A stretch of 64,000 nucleotides of DNA, taken from NCBI GenBank assembly GCA_963700495.1, contig CAVOXT010000001.1, forward strand, positions 124,001 to 188,000, in the 5' to 3' direction. The DNA comes from JACCTU01 sp963700495 (lineage in GTDB: Bacteria > Actinomycetota > Thermoleophilia > Gaiellales > Gaiellaceae). A model generated the notes under the pieces. That model was not told where the DNA came from. It ran no database searches and saw only the letters and a list, made by a program, of their open reading frames with translations. Below, piece by piece: positions 38,657 through 47,577 of this stretch. Positions within the stretch are counted from its first letter, which is position 1. Each line of letters opens with the position of its first letter. The translations under genes were made by a program, and so were the position numbers.

Positions 38657-40773
38657 AGGTCTGGCCGGGCGAGCCGTTCCCCCTGGGCGCGACGTGGCAG
38701 GGAGACGGCACGAACTTCTCCCTCTTCTCGGAGAACGCCGAGAGTGTCGAGCTCTGCCTCTTCGGCGGCGACGGTGAGGAGCTGCGGCTCGACCTCACCG
38801 AGCGAACGGCGTTCAACTGGCACGGCTTCGTCCCGGACGTGGGTCCCGGCACGCGGTACGCCTTTCGCGTGCACGGACCGTACGAGCCCGAGCGGGGCCG
38901 CCGGTTCAACCCCGCCAAGCTGCTGATCGACCCGTACGCGAAGGCGATCGAGGGCCCGATCGACTACGCGCGCGCGAACACGCTCCCATACGTGCCCGAC
39001 GGAGGCGACGACGCAGACCTCCAGCGCGACCATACGGACGACGCGGACGCGATTCCGAAGTGCGTGGTCGTCGACCCGAGCTTCGACTGGGAAGCCGACC
39101 GCAGGCCGCGCACGCCGTGGGAGGACACGGTGATCTACGAGACGCACGTGAAGGGTTTCACGAAGCTCCATCCCGGCGTGCGCGACGACCTGCGCGGCAC
39201 GTACGCGGGGTTCGCGAGCGATGCTGCGATCGAGCACTTCCGGACACTCGGCATCACGGCGGTCGAGCTCTTGCCCGTGCACCACATCGCCGACGAGAGC
39301 TTCCTGCGCGGCCGCGGGCTGTCGAACTACTGGGGCTACAGCTCGATCGGGTACCTCGCGCCCCACGCCCTCTACGCCGCAACGGGAACGCGGGGCGAGC
39401 AGGTGCGCGAGTTCAAGGGCATGGTCAAGGCGCTGCATGCGGCGGGCATCGAGGTGATCCTGGACGTCGTCTACAACCACACCGCCGAGGGCAATCACCT
39501 CGGCCCGATGCTGTCGTTCAAAGGCGTCGACAACTCGAGCTACTACCGGCTGATGCCCGACGACCCGCGCTACTACATGGACTTCACGGGGACGGGCAAC
39601 TCGCTCAATCCGATGCATCCCTCGGTGCTCCGCCTGATCATGGACTCGCTGCGCTACTTCGTGATCGAGTGCCGCGTGGACGGCTTCCGGTTCGACCTCG
39701 CGTCGGCGCTCGCGCGCGAGTTCTACGAGGTCGATCGCCTCTCGACGTTCTTCGACACGATCCACCAGGATCCCGTGCTCAGCCAGGTGAAGCTGATCGC
39801 CGAGCCCTGGGACGTCGGCCCGGGCGGCTACCAGGTCGGCAACTTCCCGGTGCTCTGGACCGAGTGGAACGGTCTCTACCGCGACACGATGCGCGACTTC
39901 TGGCGCGGGCAGGAGAACGTCGCCGACTTCGTGACGCGCTTCACCGGGTCCGCCGACCTGTACCAGTCCGACGGCCGGCGCCCGTTCGCGTCGATCAACT
40001 TCGTCACCGCGCACGACGGGTTCACCCTCGCCGACCTCGTCACGTACAACGACAAGCACAACGAGGCGAACGGCGAGGGCAACAACGACGGGACGAACGA
40101 CAACCGATCGTGGAACCACGGCGTCGAGGGCCCGACCGACGATCCGGGGATCAACGCGCTTCGCAAGCGCCAGCAGCGGAACTTCCTGACGACCTTGTTT
40201 CTCTCGCAGGGCGTGCCGATGCTGCTCGGCGGCGACGAGTTCGCGCGCAGCCAGCGCGGCAACAACAACGCGTGGTGCCAGGACAACGAGCTCTCGTGGT
40301 TCCACTGGGGCTGGGATGACGAGCAGCGCGCGCTGTTCGAGTTCACGCGCAGGCTGATCAAGCTGCGCAACGAGCATCCCGTGTTCCGGCGGCCCGGGTT
40401 CCTCGAGGGGCGCGGCAGGGAGGGGGCCGACCTCCCCGACGTCTGGTGGATGCGGCCGGACGGGCGACGGATGACGCAGCGCGACTGGCGCCGGGGCGAT
40501 GCGCGCGCGATCGGCGTCTTCCTGAACGGCGAGGAGATCCCGACGCGGACGGCGCAAGGCGAGCCCGTGGTCGACGAGAGCTTTCTCTTGCTGTTCAACG
40601 CCCATTACGAGCCCATCGAGTTCAAGCTGCCCACGAAGCGCTTCGGGACGCGCTGGCAATTTGCGCTCTCGACGGCAGAGCCCGAGGTACCGGACGGCTC
40701 GCGCTCGTACACGGCGCGCGCGGGCGTACCGGTCGAGTCGCGCTCGACCCTCGTGCTGCGCCGCGGCTGGTGA
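38653..40773 (+). CDS. glgX: Glycogen debranching enzyme (TreX/GlgX)
   Basis: This intact 706-residue GH13_11 isoamylase-type enzyme hydrolyses alpha-1,6 branches to provide linear chains for TreY. It begins MKVWPGEPFPLGATWQGDGTN, then an N-terminal CBM48 domain. The catalytic site shows nucleophile CRVDGFRFDLASALAR, acid LIAEPWDVGPGGYQVG and TAHDGFTLADLVTYNDKHNEANGE. Position between treZ and treY defines it functionally as TreX. GTG overlaps on both sides couple it to its neighbours. Confidence 0.95.
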   Translation: MKVWPGEPFPLGATWQGDGTNFSLFSENAESVELCLFGGDGEELRLDLTERTAFNWHGFVPDVGPGTRYAFRVHGPYEPERGRRFNPAKLLIDPYAKAIEGPIDYARANTLPYVPDGGDDADLQRDHTDDADAIPKCVVVDPSFDWEADRRPRTPWEDTVIYETHVKGFTKLHPGVRDDLRGTYAGFASDAAIEHFRTLGITAVELLPVHHIADESFLRGRGLSNYWGYSSIGYLAPHALYAATGTRGEQVREFKGMVKALHAAGIEVILDVVYNHTAEGNHLGPMLSFKGVDNSSYYRLMPDDPRYYMDFTGTGNSLNPMHPSVLRLIMDSLRYFVIECRVDGFRFDLASALAREFYEVDRLSTFFDTIHQDPVLSQVKLIAEPWDVGPGGYQVGNFPVLWTEWNGLYRDTMRDFWRGQENVADFVTRFTGSADLYQSDGRRPFASINFVTAHDGFTLADLVTYNDKHNEANGEGNNDGTNDNRSWNHGVEGPTDDPGINALRKRQQRNFLTTLFLSQGVPMLLGGDEFARSQRGNNNAWCQDNELSWFHWGWDDEQRALFEFTRRLIKLRNEHPVFRRPGFLEGRGREGADLPDVWWMRPDGRRMTQRDWRRGDARAIGVFLNGEEIPTRTAQGEPVVDESFLLLFNAHYEPIEFKLPTKRFGTRWQFALSTAEPEVPDGSRSYTARAGVPVESRSTLVLRRGW

Positions 40774-42675
40774 GCGAGTTTCGCGCGACGTACCGGCTGC
40801 AGCTGCGGCCCGGCTTCGGCTTCCGCGAGGCGCGCGAGCTCGTGCCGTACCTGACCGAGCTCGGCGTCTCGCACGTCTATCTCTCGCCGATCATGGAGGC
40901 GCGCCGCGGGTCGACGCACGGCTACGACGTGATCGACCCGAGACGCGTGTCCGAGCAGCTCGGCGGGGAGGAAGACTTCCGCGCGCTCGCCGCGGCCGAG
41001 CTCGGGATCGTCCTCGACGTCGTTCCGAACCACATGGCCGCGAGCGAGGAGAACCCGTTCTGGTCGGATCGGGCGCTCCGCGCGAGGTTCTTCGACTGGG
41101 ACGCGGAGACCGGCTGGTACCGGCGCTTCTTCACGATCGACGAGCTCGGCGGCGTCCGCGTCGAGGATCCCGACGTCTTCGAGGTGACGCACCGCAAGAC
41201 GCTCGAGCTCGTCGCCGAAGGGCTCGTCGAGGGGTTGCGGATCGACCACCCGGACGGACTGGCCGATCCGCGCGGCTACCTCGAGCGCCTTCACCGCGAG
41301 GGCGCCCGCCACGTCTGGGTCGAGAAGATCCTCGAGCCGGGCGAGCGGCTCCGCGAGTGGCCGGTCGAAGGCACGACCGGCTACGAGTTCGCGAACGACG
41401 TCACCGCGCTCTTCGTCGACCCGCGCGGGGAGGAGCCGCTGACGCGCTGGTACGGGGACCTGACCGGTGAACGCAGGTCGTTCGCGGACGTCGCCGCCGA
41501 GGCAAAGCTCGAGCTGGCGAGCTCGGACTTCGACCGTGAGTTCGGCAAGCTGCGAACGATCCTCGGCGGCCCATCCCCATTGGTATCCAGGGGCCTTCTG
41601 GAGCGCGCGGCCGCCTCGCTCGACGTCTACCGCACGTACGTCGAGGCTTGGTCGGGCCGGGTCGACGAGTCTGACCGGGCGGCGGTGGCGCACCTCCCCG
41701 ACGAGCTCCGGCGAATCCTGCTCCTCGAGGAGCGCGGCCACGACGAGTTCGTGACGCGCTTCCAGCAGACGACCGGGCCCGTTGTGGCCAAGGGCGTCGA
41801 GGACACCGCGTTCTACCGGTACCTCCGGCTCACGGCGCTGAACGAGGTCGGCGGCGATCCGGGCCGCTTCTCGCTCCCGGTCGACGAGTTCCACCGCGCC
41901 AACGCCGACCGCGCGGAGCGGTTTCCGAACCACCTGCTGACAACGCAGACGCACGACACGAAGCGCTCGGGCGACGTCCGGGCGCGGATCGTCTCACTCG
42001 CCGCGCTCGCCGAGGAGTGGGCGGAGTGCCGCCGCGGCTGGCGTGCGCTCGACGACGCCAACGAGGACGAGCTCCTCTGGCAGACGCTCGTCGGCACCTG
42101 GCCGATCGAGTCCGAGCGCATCGAGGCGCTATCTGGAGAAGGCGATGCGCGAGGCGAGGACAAACTCGAGCTGGGCCGAGCCGGACGAGGGACACGAGCG
42201 CCGGGTGAAGGACGCCGCGCGCCGCGTCGTCGCCGAGCCGCCTCGAGGGTTCGACGAGTTCGCCTCCCGCGTCGCCGAGCTCGGACGACGCCACTCGCTC
42301 GGGATGACGCTCCTCAAGCTGACGGCTCCGGGCGTCCCCGACCTCTACCAGGGCGACGAGCTCGAGTCGCTCAACCTCGTCGACCCTGACAACCGCCGCC
42401 CGGTCGACTGGGATGCACGCCGCCGCGCATTTGCGAGCCCGCCGCCGAAGCTCCACGTGATCCGCGAAGCGCTCGCGCTTCGCGGACGGCGAGCGCTCGG
42501 TGAGTACCAGCCGCTCGAGCTCGGCGCAGACGTGTGCGGGTACCTGCGCGGCGACGACATCGCGGTCGTCGTGCCGTTGCGGGGTCAGGATCCGCCGGAG
42601 CTCGAGCTGCCCGGCGAGTGGCGCAGCGTGCTCGATCCCGCGCTACCGGTTCGCCTGCTCGAGCGCGTGCAGTAG
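40770..42675 (+). CDS. treY: Maltooligosyltrehalose synthase, short form (frame interrupted near 42128)
   Basis: TreY isomerises the reducing-end linkage of maltodextrins to a trehalose unit. The start SEFRATYRLQLRPGFGF, THGYDVIDPRRV, VVPNHMAASEENPFW, nucleophile EGLRIDHPDGLADP, acid VEKILEPGE and TTQTHDTKRSGDVRAR are diagnostic. One extra C near 42128 moves the frame to YLEKAMREARTNSSW and LTAPGVPDLYQGDELE. Corrected length of about 635 residues is well below the usual 720-830, the loss being mainly in the middle. It overlaps convergent hisC by 33 bp. Confidence 0.9.
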
Positions 42676-43593
42676 CCGGTCGTTCGCGTCCGGGACGTGC
42701 ACGGTGATCCGGATCGCGGCGTCGAACGGCCGCACCACGAGACCCTGCTCGAGGAGCCGCTCGTACACCTCCCGCGCGTCGTCCATCGGCACGTAGACGA
42801 AGTTGGCGTGCGACGGCAGCGGCGAGAGCCCTAGCTCCCGCAGCGCGGCGGCGAGCCGCTCGCGCTCTGCGATCGTCTCTCCGACGTCGGGCGGTCCCGC
42901 CCGCAGCGCCGCGAGGGCGAGAGCGGCCGAGAACGTCGTGATCGGGAGCGGATCCTGGCGGACGCGCAGCTGTCCGGCGGTCTCCGCGGCGGCGACCGCG
43001 TAGCCGACCCGCGCCGCCGCGAGCCCGAACGCCTTCGAGAAAGTGCGGATCGCGACGACGCCCTCGAGCCCGACGGCCGAGTCGCCTTCGTACTCGAAGT
43101 ACGCTTCGTCGACGATCAGCGGACGCTCGGTGGGAACCGGGCCGAGCGCGCCGGTCGGGTTGTGCGGCCGGCAGCAAAAGGTGACAACTGCCCCCACGTC
43201 CCCGACCTCGGCTCCTGCGAGCCAAGCGGCGATCCGGAAGAGCGGGTACGTCGGCTCATCGAGCACGCGGACGACGTCGCCCGGCCCCGCGAACGACCGC
43301 GCGCACAACAGCAGGAGATCGTCGGCGCCCGCCCCGAGCACCACCTGCGCCGCCTCGACGCCGCAGTACTCCGCGATCGCGTCGATCAGCGCCGGGAAGC
43401 CCCCGTGCGGGTAGCGCTGAATCTCGGCGAGCGCGCTTGCGACCGTCTCTGCCCGCGCGTAAGCAGGCGGCACGGGCGGCGTGTTGCCGTCGAAACGCAG
43501 CACGTCGCGGGGCTCCACGCCGGCGATCCGCGCAGCCTCGGCCGTCGACATCGCCCACCCGTAAGCCTGGAACTGTGGCGACAACGGGCGCAC
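42643..43593 (-). CDS. HisC-like PLP aminotransferase (class I/II fold)
   Basis: The 316-residue protein resembles histidinol-phosphate/aromatic aminotransferases: LRFDGNTPPVPP, GAGADDLLLLCARSFAGPGD, CRPHNPTGALGP, the Asp-Tyr pair in LIVDEAYFEYEG and the PLP lysine in IRTFSKAFGLAAARVG. It is somewhat shorter than HisC (about 350). A role in histidine synthesis is possible, but no his genes are nearby. Before island insertion its start was directly next to the tRNA-Sec gene. Confidence 0.85.
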   Translation of the reverse strand: MRPLSPQFQAYGWAMSTAEAARIAGVEPRDVLRFDGNTPPVPPAYARAETVASALAEIQRYPHGGFPALIDAIAEYCGVEAAQVVLGAGADDLLLLCARSFAGPGDVVRVLDEPTYPLFRIAAWLAGAEVGDVGAVVTFCCRPHNPTGALGPVPTERPLIVDEAYFEYEGDSAVGLEGVVAIRTFSKAFGLAAARVGYAVAAAETAGQLRVRQDPLPITTFSAALALAALRAGPPDVGETIAERERLAAALRELGLSPLPSHANFVYVPMDDAREVYERLLEQGLVVRPFDAAIRITVHVPDANDRLLHALEQANR

Positions 43594-43619
43594 GCGCCCA
43601 GCATCGCACCCTGGTCCGG

Positions 43620-43683
43620 GACGGAGCGGCGCCGGAGTCGAACCGACCGAGCCGTGGGTTGCACGACCGCACTGGTTTTGAAG
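43620..43683 (-). repeat. attL: displaced 3' half of tRNA-Sec (64-bp direct repeat)
   Basis: Identical base by base to 60289-60352. It carries the anticodon loop, variable arm, T arm and 3' acceptor strand of the tRNA but no 5' half, so it is the displaced remnant produced by integration. The identity ends in the anticodon stem-loop, the usual crossover zone of tRNA-specific tyrosine integrases. Confidence 0.93.
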
Positions 43684-43699
43684 GTCTGCGGGGATAGGT

Positions 43700-43753
43700 G
43701 CGTTTGGCTACGCGAGCGGCGTTTTGGCGTCGCTCGCGTACGCCCAAATGCGC
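43700..43753. repeat. Large inverted repeat inside the left island end
   Basis: TACGCGAGCG (43709-43718) pairs with CGCTCGCGTA (43731-43740). The stem extends outward, with small bulges, through TTTGG/CCAAA and GCG/CGC to 43700 and 43753. The 12-nt loop is GCGTTTTGGCGT. It is about 17 bp inside attL and could be a terminator, a protein-binding site or a recombination structure. Confidence 0.6.
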
Positions 43754-43768
43754 TGAGGTGCGCTCAGG

Positions 43769-43791
43769 TCGGTACCAAGTTCGGTACCAAG
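43769..43791 (+). repeat. Tandem integrase arm-type sites, left end
   Basis: TCGGTACCAAG occurs twice (43769-43779, 43781-43791) with one base between. The same CGGTACCAAG is found at 60196-60205 near the other end, with an imperfect neighbour. Both lie about 85 bp from the att core, the layout expected of arm-type binding sites. Confidence 0.55.
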
Positions 43792-43854
43792 AAGAGCCGA
43801 GACGCGTCAGATCTGAAAACGAGCGCGCGAGGCAAAGCTGAGAGCACACCGCGG

Positions 43855-43891
43855 GGTACCCCCGCGGGCGCGCATGCTTAGTCGGGACTCC
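43855..43891 (+). repeat. Bipartite island motif, copy 1
   Basis: GGTACCC (43855-43861), 21 bp, then CGGGACTCC (43883-43891). It ends 7 bp before the GTG of small-gene copy A. The first arm sits in a longer palindrome, CCGCGGGGTACCCCCGCGG. Confidence 0.55.
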
Positions 43892-43898
43892 GAGGCGG

Positions 43899-44234
43899 GT
43901 GTCGGTCCTCCAGCTGCAGCGTCTCGGTACGAGAGCGGTGATCGCGGAGACGCTTGCCGCGCAAGCAGAGAACGTGCAGAAGGCGGTCACGTTGCTCTGT
44001 GAGGCTGCGGGACGCGGTGATCTCGCTGCCGCGAAGGCGCTGGTGCCGTACCTGGATCAGGCGCTCGGGAAGCCGACGGAGCGGGTGGAGTACCGGACTC
44101 CGACCGGGTTGGAGGACCTGGAGTTCATGTCGACCGAGGATCTGGCGCGGATCGTCGCTGAGGGTCGTGCGAAGCGGTTGGCGCGCATGGAGTCCGAGCG
44201 CGAGGACGACGAAGACAGCGACGTGGTCGGCTAG
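43899..44234 (+). CDS. Island small-gene family, copy A
   Basis: The 111-residue product (GTG start) reads MSVLQLQRLGTRAVIAETLA, then AENVQKAVTLLCEAAGRGDLAAAKALVPYLDQALGKPTERVEYR, then an acidic helical tail MSTEDLARIVAEGRAKRLARM. It is the longest clean version of a family repeated through the island. The core GDLAAAKAL...ALGKPTERVE recalls DUF5681/terminase-small-subunit-like helical proteins, but I cannot assign it. Codons are biased toward GCG/CTG like the host. Upstream lies the bipartite motif, downstream the 110-bp tail repeat. Confidence 0.7.
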   Translation: MSVLQLQRLGTRAVIAETLAAQAENVQKAVTLLCEAAGRGDLAAAKALVPYLDQALGKPTERVEYRTPTGLEDLEFMSTEDLARIVAEGRAKRLARMESEREDDEDSDVVG

Positions 44235-44338
44235 CGCACTCGCTCGTCGGGCGCAGCCATACTGCAGCCAAGCGTCCGCGATCCCGTGTGTTCATGCGGG
44301 TTCAGGCCATGACCCCCGGCCTGTTAGGCAGGGGGTCA
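44229..44338 (+). repeat. Tail repeat, copy 1, with hairpin
   Basis: This 110-bp stretch aligns without gaps to 55784-55893 with 12 mismatches (hand count). It starts at the stop region of copy A and ends in an inverted repeat, TGACCCCC (44310-44317) and GGGGGTCA (44331-44338), which could act as a terminator. No protein-coding frame is shared. The following bases to 44462 contain no gene I can support. Confidence 0.65.
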
Positions 44339-44462
44339 CCGAGCGTGCGGAACGTCGGGACGCACGGCAGGAAGTGGACATCCCCGAGTCCGGTCAGCCG
44401 AACGAAGACCGAGTCAAAGTGCACGGCGCGGAGAGGCTCCCACATCTCAACCCTGCTTCTCC

Positions 44463-45086
44463 CTAGTCGTCTCGCGCTTCCTCGAACGTCTCCCATCCTT
44501 GCCAGAGAATCACCGGAAGCATGGCAAGCGCCCCGATGGGATCGGCCCACCACCAGCCGAACGCCGCGTGGGTTCCGACGCCAACGAGCAGAGCCAACGA
44601 AAGGTAGGCGCACACCCAGGTCTCGATCGCGTCCGCTTCAAGCGCACGGCTTCCGAGCGCCCGGCCGGTCTGCTGCTTCGCGTAGGCAAGTGTGGGCATC
44701 ACGACGAGAGAGACGAGCGCGAGCACGACACCGACGGTGGACGTGTCGGGCTCCTCGGTGGAGATGAGTGCGCTGACCGCCTCGTACGCGATGTAGGCGG
44801 CGAGGAGGAAGAACGTCCCGCTGACGACGTAGAGCGCGCGGCTCTCTGCTGCACTATGCTCCTCCTCCGTTGCGTGGGCATCAGCTCTCCGAAATCGCCA
44901 TAACAGCGCCGAAGCCGCTACAACCTCGATCCCGCTGTCGATGCCAAACCCGATGAGCGCGACGCTGCCTGCGGCGACTCCGGCCGTGATTGCGACCGCA
45001 GCCTCGATGACGTTCCATGTGACGGTGAACCATTCGAGAAGGACGCCGCGCCGCTGCAGACGGGCGCGCTCGGCGAATGCGACCAT
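44463..45086 (-). CDS. Cation diffusion facilitator-like membrane transporter
   Basis: The 207-residue protein has about six hydrophobic segments, the first in VLLEWFTVTWNVIEAAVAITAGVAAGSVALIGFG with the GIDSGIEV motif, and a later DAIETWVCAYLSLALLVG with a conserved Asp. This pattern fits the TMEM163/CDF-like cation transporters, which lack the C-terminal cytoplasmic domain of long CDF proteins. Metal specificity is unknown. It faces copy A and is an island cargo gene. Confidence 0.75.
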   Translation of the reverse strand: MVAFAERARLQRRGVLLEWFTVTWNVIEAAVAITAGVAAGSVALIGFGIDSGIEVVAASALLWRFRRADAHATEEEHSAAESRALYVVSGTFFLLAAYIAYEAVSALISTEEPDTSTVGVVLALVSLVVMPTLAYAKQQTGRALGSRALEADAIETWVCAYLSLALLVGVGTHAAFGWWWADPIGALAMLPVILWQGWETFEEARDD

Positions 45087-45189
45087 GCGGCGTCAGCCTA
45101 GTTACGAGCGGACGTTCTGGCGTCCCCTGACCGACGTTGGCCCCGCGACGCAGCCGTCCGACAGCTGACGGACCCAGGGAGTGCCGGAG

Positions 45190-45226
45190 GGTACCCCTCC
45201 CGGAGTGATGCGAGCGCGCGGGTCCC
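45190..45226 (+). repeat. Bipartite island motif, copy 2
   Basis: GGTACCC (45190-45196), 22 bp, then CGGGTCCC (45219-45226). It lies in the 227-bp gap before the PLDc_N-like gene. The arm is within the palindrome-like CCGGAGGGTACCCCTCCCGG. Confidence 0.55.
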
Positions 45227-45313
45227 GTGCAGGGACGGGTGTGATTAGGCGCTATGACCCGTGACTCGCAGTCCGCGTGGTGTTGGCCGCGTACGTCGCG
45301 TTAGTCTGAGCGC

Positions 45314-45526
45314 GTGGTCATCCGCATCGTGCTCGCCGCCGCGGTCGTCCTGTTCCTGGTGATGTGGGTCCGCGCGCTCATTGACGTCGTTCGCCGCGGT
45401 GACCTTTCGACGCTTGCCAAGGCGGCGTGGGCAGTCGGGATGCTCGTCGTCCCGTTCATCGGGCTGCTCGTCTACACGATGCTCCGCCCGACCGACGCCC
45501 AGATCGCCCAGCGCGCCCACCGCTAA
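45314..45526 (+). CDS. Small PLDc_N-like two-helix membrane protein
   Basis: The 70-residue product has two membrane segments (IRIVLAAAVVLFLVMWVRALIDVVRR and AAWAVGMLVVPFIGLLVYTMLRP). The VMW..ALIDV...D...L.KA.W...ML..P..G...Y pattern is typical of the PLDc_N domain, which in larger proteins precedes cardiolipin synthase domains and also occurs alone. GTG start at 45314; the ribosome-binding site is weak. Confidence 0.65.
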   Translation: MVIRIVLAAAVVLFLVMWVRALIDVVRRGDLSTLAKAAWAVGMLVVPFIGLLVYTMLRPTDAQIAQRAHR

Positions 45527-45574
45527 GATCGTTCGCGCCGTCCGGCCCCCAACCGAATCGGAAGGGGAGACCGG

Positions 45575-45777
45575 ATGTTCACCTACCGCACGATCCTCCT
45601 CGACGGGACGCCAGCGTCTCGGAACTCGGGCGGTGATCGCGGAGACGCTTGTACTACAGCCGGTATTACAAGGTCTACACGCCCGGCAGTGAATACTTCC
45701 GCGCGGACTGCGTGGACGGGGGAGCGCCTGACCTCAACCCGAACTCTGGCGTTTTCCCGCTACTTGCGAACCTCTGA
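45575..45777 (+). pseudogene. Chimeric remnant: gene start, small-gene scrap C, unrelated gene end
   Basis: A strong GGAAGGGGAG precedes the ATG at 45575, and the first codons MFTYRTILLDGTP look like a real gene start. At 45611-45652 a 42-bp piece matches the beginning of the island small-gene family (QRLGTRAVIAETL in its own frame). From 45652 a different frame reads YYSRYYKVYTPGSEYF and on to a stop at 45777, resembling the end of another protein. The three parts do not share one frame, so this is a recombination scar. Confidence 0.55.
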
Positions 45778-45809
45778 GCGCTCGCCCTCCTGCTCAGCAG
45801 GCGTTCCCA

Positions 45810-46571
45810 TCAGCGGCAGCCACTTTGCCGAGCCGGAAGTGAGCGAGCGCGAAGCGTGATCCTGGCGCTCGCCGCCATCCGCGCGAGCTGCTTTCGGTAG
45901 GGGATCATCTCTGCGCGAGTGAAGTCGCCGTGCGTCTGGCAGCGCCAGCCGGCATAGCGCTCGCGCCGATAAGGACTCTCGAGTGACTCGTTGTGACCGA
46001 TCACGTCGGCAAGTGCGATGTTGTACGCGTCGGCGAGCCAGAGCGTCAGCTTGAGCGACGCTGCACGCTGCCGCTGGTTCCCGAACACCTGGGCGGCGCT
46101 CGTCCCGACGTGCTCGATTCCGATCGCCGTCCAATTCAGCCCGACGGTATGCCGGCACATGGTCGAGAGCGGCACGAGCTGGTAGATCCGGCCGTCCGTG
46201 TCGATCACGAAGTGCGCGCAGGTGCCCGGCAGCTCGTGCAGCTCACCGTCAGGAACGTTGCGGGCGAACGTCGAGAAGGCGGAGTTGAAGGTGCTCGATG
46301 CCGTGTAGTGCTCGACGATCACATGCGGTCGTGTGAGCCGCCAGGAGTTGATCCCGTAGTGTCGGTTCGCGTACGCGGCCATGTCCCGCCGCCGCGCTGC
46401 GGCGAATGGGATCGGCTTCGCGATGATCGTCGGCCGGGCTGCGTGCGCCTGAGCAGCCGCCTGGGCCTTCGAGTTCGTGCTCACGCCAGCCGTGAGCAAG
46501 GCGAGAACCACGCAGAGCGCGACGACTGCGGGCCGGCCGAGCAAGCGGCGTAGGGTAGCGGGAGCAGGCAC
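45810..46571 (-). CDS. Secreted N-acetylmuramoyl-L-alanine amidase (Amidase_2/PGRP type)
   Basis: The 253-residue protein has a signal sequence (RPAVVALCVVLALLTAGVSTNSKAQA) and then an Amidase_2 domain: the first zinc His in VIVEHYTASS, IGIEHVG, and a late GHNESLESPYRRERYAGW ... THGDFTRAEM. CAHFVIDTDGRIYQLVP is the typical central strand. It should cleave peptidoglycan outside the cell. It is encoded on the minus strand in the island. Unlike the backbone amidase at 28090 it is of a different fold family. Phage-type lysis enzymes of this fold exist, but the signal peptide argues for host wall processing. Confidence 0.85.
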   Translation of the reverse strand: MPAPATLRRLLGRPAVVALCVVLALLTAGVSTNSKAQAAAQAHAARPTIIAKPIPFAAARRRDMAAYANRHYGINSWRLTRPHVIVEHYTASSTFNSAFSTFARNVPDGELHELPGTCAHFVIDTDGRIYQLVPLSTMCRHTVGLNWTAIGIEHVGTSAAQVFGNQRQRAASLKLTLWLADAYNIALADVIGHNESLESPYRRERYAGWRCQTHGDFTRAEMIPYRKQLARMAASARITLRARSLPARQSGCR

Positions 46572-46689
46572 GACACCTTGATAGGTACCCGCCCGGCAGA
46601 CCCCTCCTGTTTACCCCAAGCCGGACCAGCCAAAGGGACGGCGCAACCCGTCTGACCGCCGCCGTAGGGTTGTTAGCTGAGTTCGGCCG

Positions 46690-47577
46690 ATGCGGCTCAC
46701 CTTCTCCTCCAAGGCGCTGATCCTCGTCCTCGTGACCGGCTTCGGCCTCGCTCTGTCCGGCTGTGGCGGGAGCGACTCCGGCGACGGCGGCAAGGGCGAA
46801 GGCGCGCCCGAGGAAGTCAGCGTTCAGGTCATCGCCCCCGAGGACGGGAGCTCGTCGCGCGCCGACCGGGTGACCGTGCGCGGCACCGTGGCGCCGCCGA
46901 ACGCGACCGTGCAGATCCTCGGCAAGACCGCGCAGGTCGGAAACGGCGTCTTCGCCGGCTCGGTTGCGCTGCACACCGGGGAGAACACGATCGACGTGGT
47001 CGCGAGCGCGCCCGGCGTCGCACCCGCGACCGCGACCGTGGTCGTGACCCGGAAGGGTGCGGCTGCGGTGGCGAAGCCGAAGCCTCCGAAGGCGAGAGTG
47101 TCCGGCGGAGTTCAGGTGACACGGGCGCCGCCGCTCGCGAGCGCCACGAACTGCGGGAACGGGTTGACCGCGGGCGCGCGCACGTCCTGCCCGTTCGCAG
47201 AGAACGTCCGCACCTCGTTCGAAGCCTCGGGCAGCGGCGTTCTCGATGTGTACAGCCCCGTGACCGGGCAGACCTACCGGATGTACTGCACGGCCGGCTC
47301 CCCGCACGTCTGCACCGGAGGGAACGGCGCCTCCGTGTACTTCTGGAGCGGCCCGGCCGTCACCTACAGCGTGAGCGGCTGCGGCGAGGGCGTCACCGTC
47401 GGCCCAAATACCTCCTGCGCGTTCGCGCTCAACGTGCGTGAGTCGTACTACCGAAACGGCCCAGGCTGGCGGTCGGTATTCAGCCCGACGACCGGCCGCT
47501 CGTACAGCATCTACTGCACCGCCAGCTCGCCGCATGTCTGCACCGGCGGCAACAACGCGGCCGTGTACTTCCCGTAG
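46690..47577 (+). CDS. Lipoprotein with a duplicated four-cysteine domain
   Basis: The 295-residue product has a lipoprotein signal (ALSGCGG, Cys at about 25), a Big/Ig-like domain at about residues 43-120 (VRGTVAPPNATVQILGKTAQV) and two C-terminal repeats of about 65-70 residues. Each repeat has the pattern CG.G.T...TSC.FA.NV ... YSP.TG..Y..YCT..SPHVCTGGN.A.VYF, with four cysteines that probably make two disulfides. Such repeats occur in actinobacterial secreted proteins. Function unknown; location is the outer face of the membrane. Confidence 0.8.
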   Translation: MRLTFSSKALILVLVTGFGLALSGCGGSDSGDGGKGEGAPEEVSVQVIAPEDGSSSRADRVTVRGTVAPPNATVQILGKTAQVGNGVFAGSVALHTGENTIDVVASAPGVAPATATVVVTRKGAAAVAKPKPPKARVSGGVQVTRAPPLASATNCGNGLTAGARTSCPFAENVRTSFEASGSGVLDVYSPVTGQTYRMYCTAGSPHVCTGGNGASVYFWSGPAVTYSVSGCGEGVTVGPNTSCAFALNVRESYYRNGPGWRSVFSPTTGRSYSIYCTASSPHVCTGGNNAAVYFP

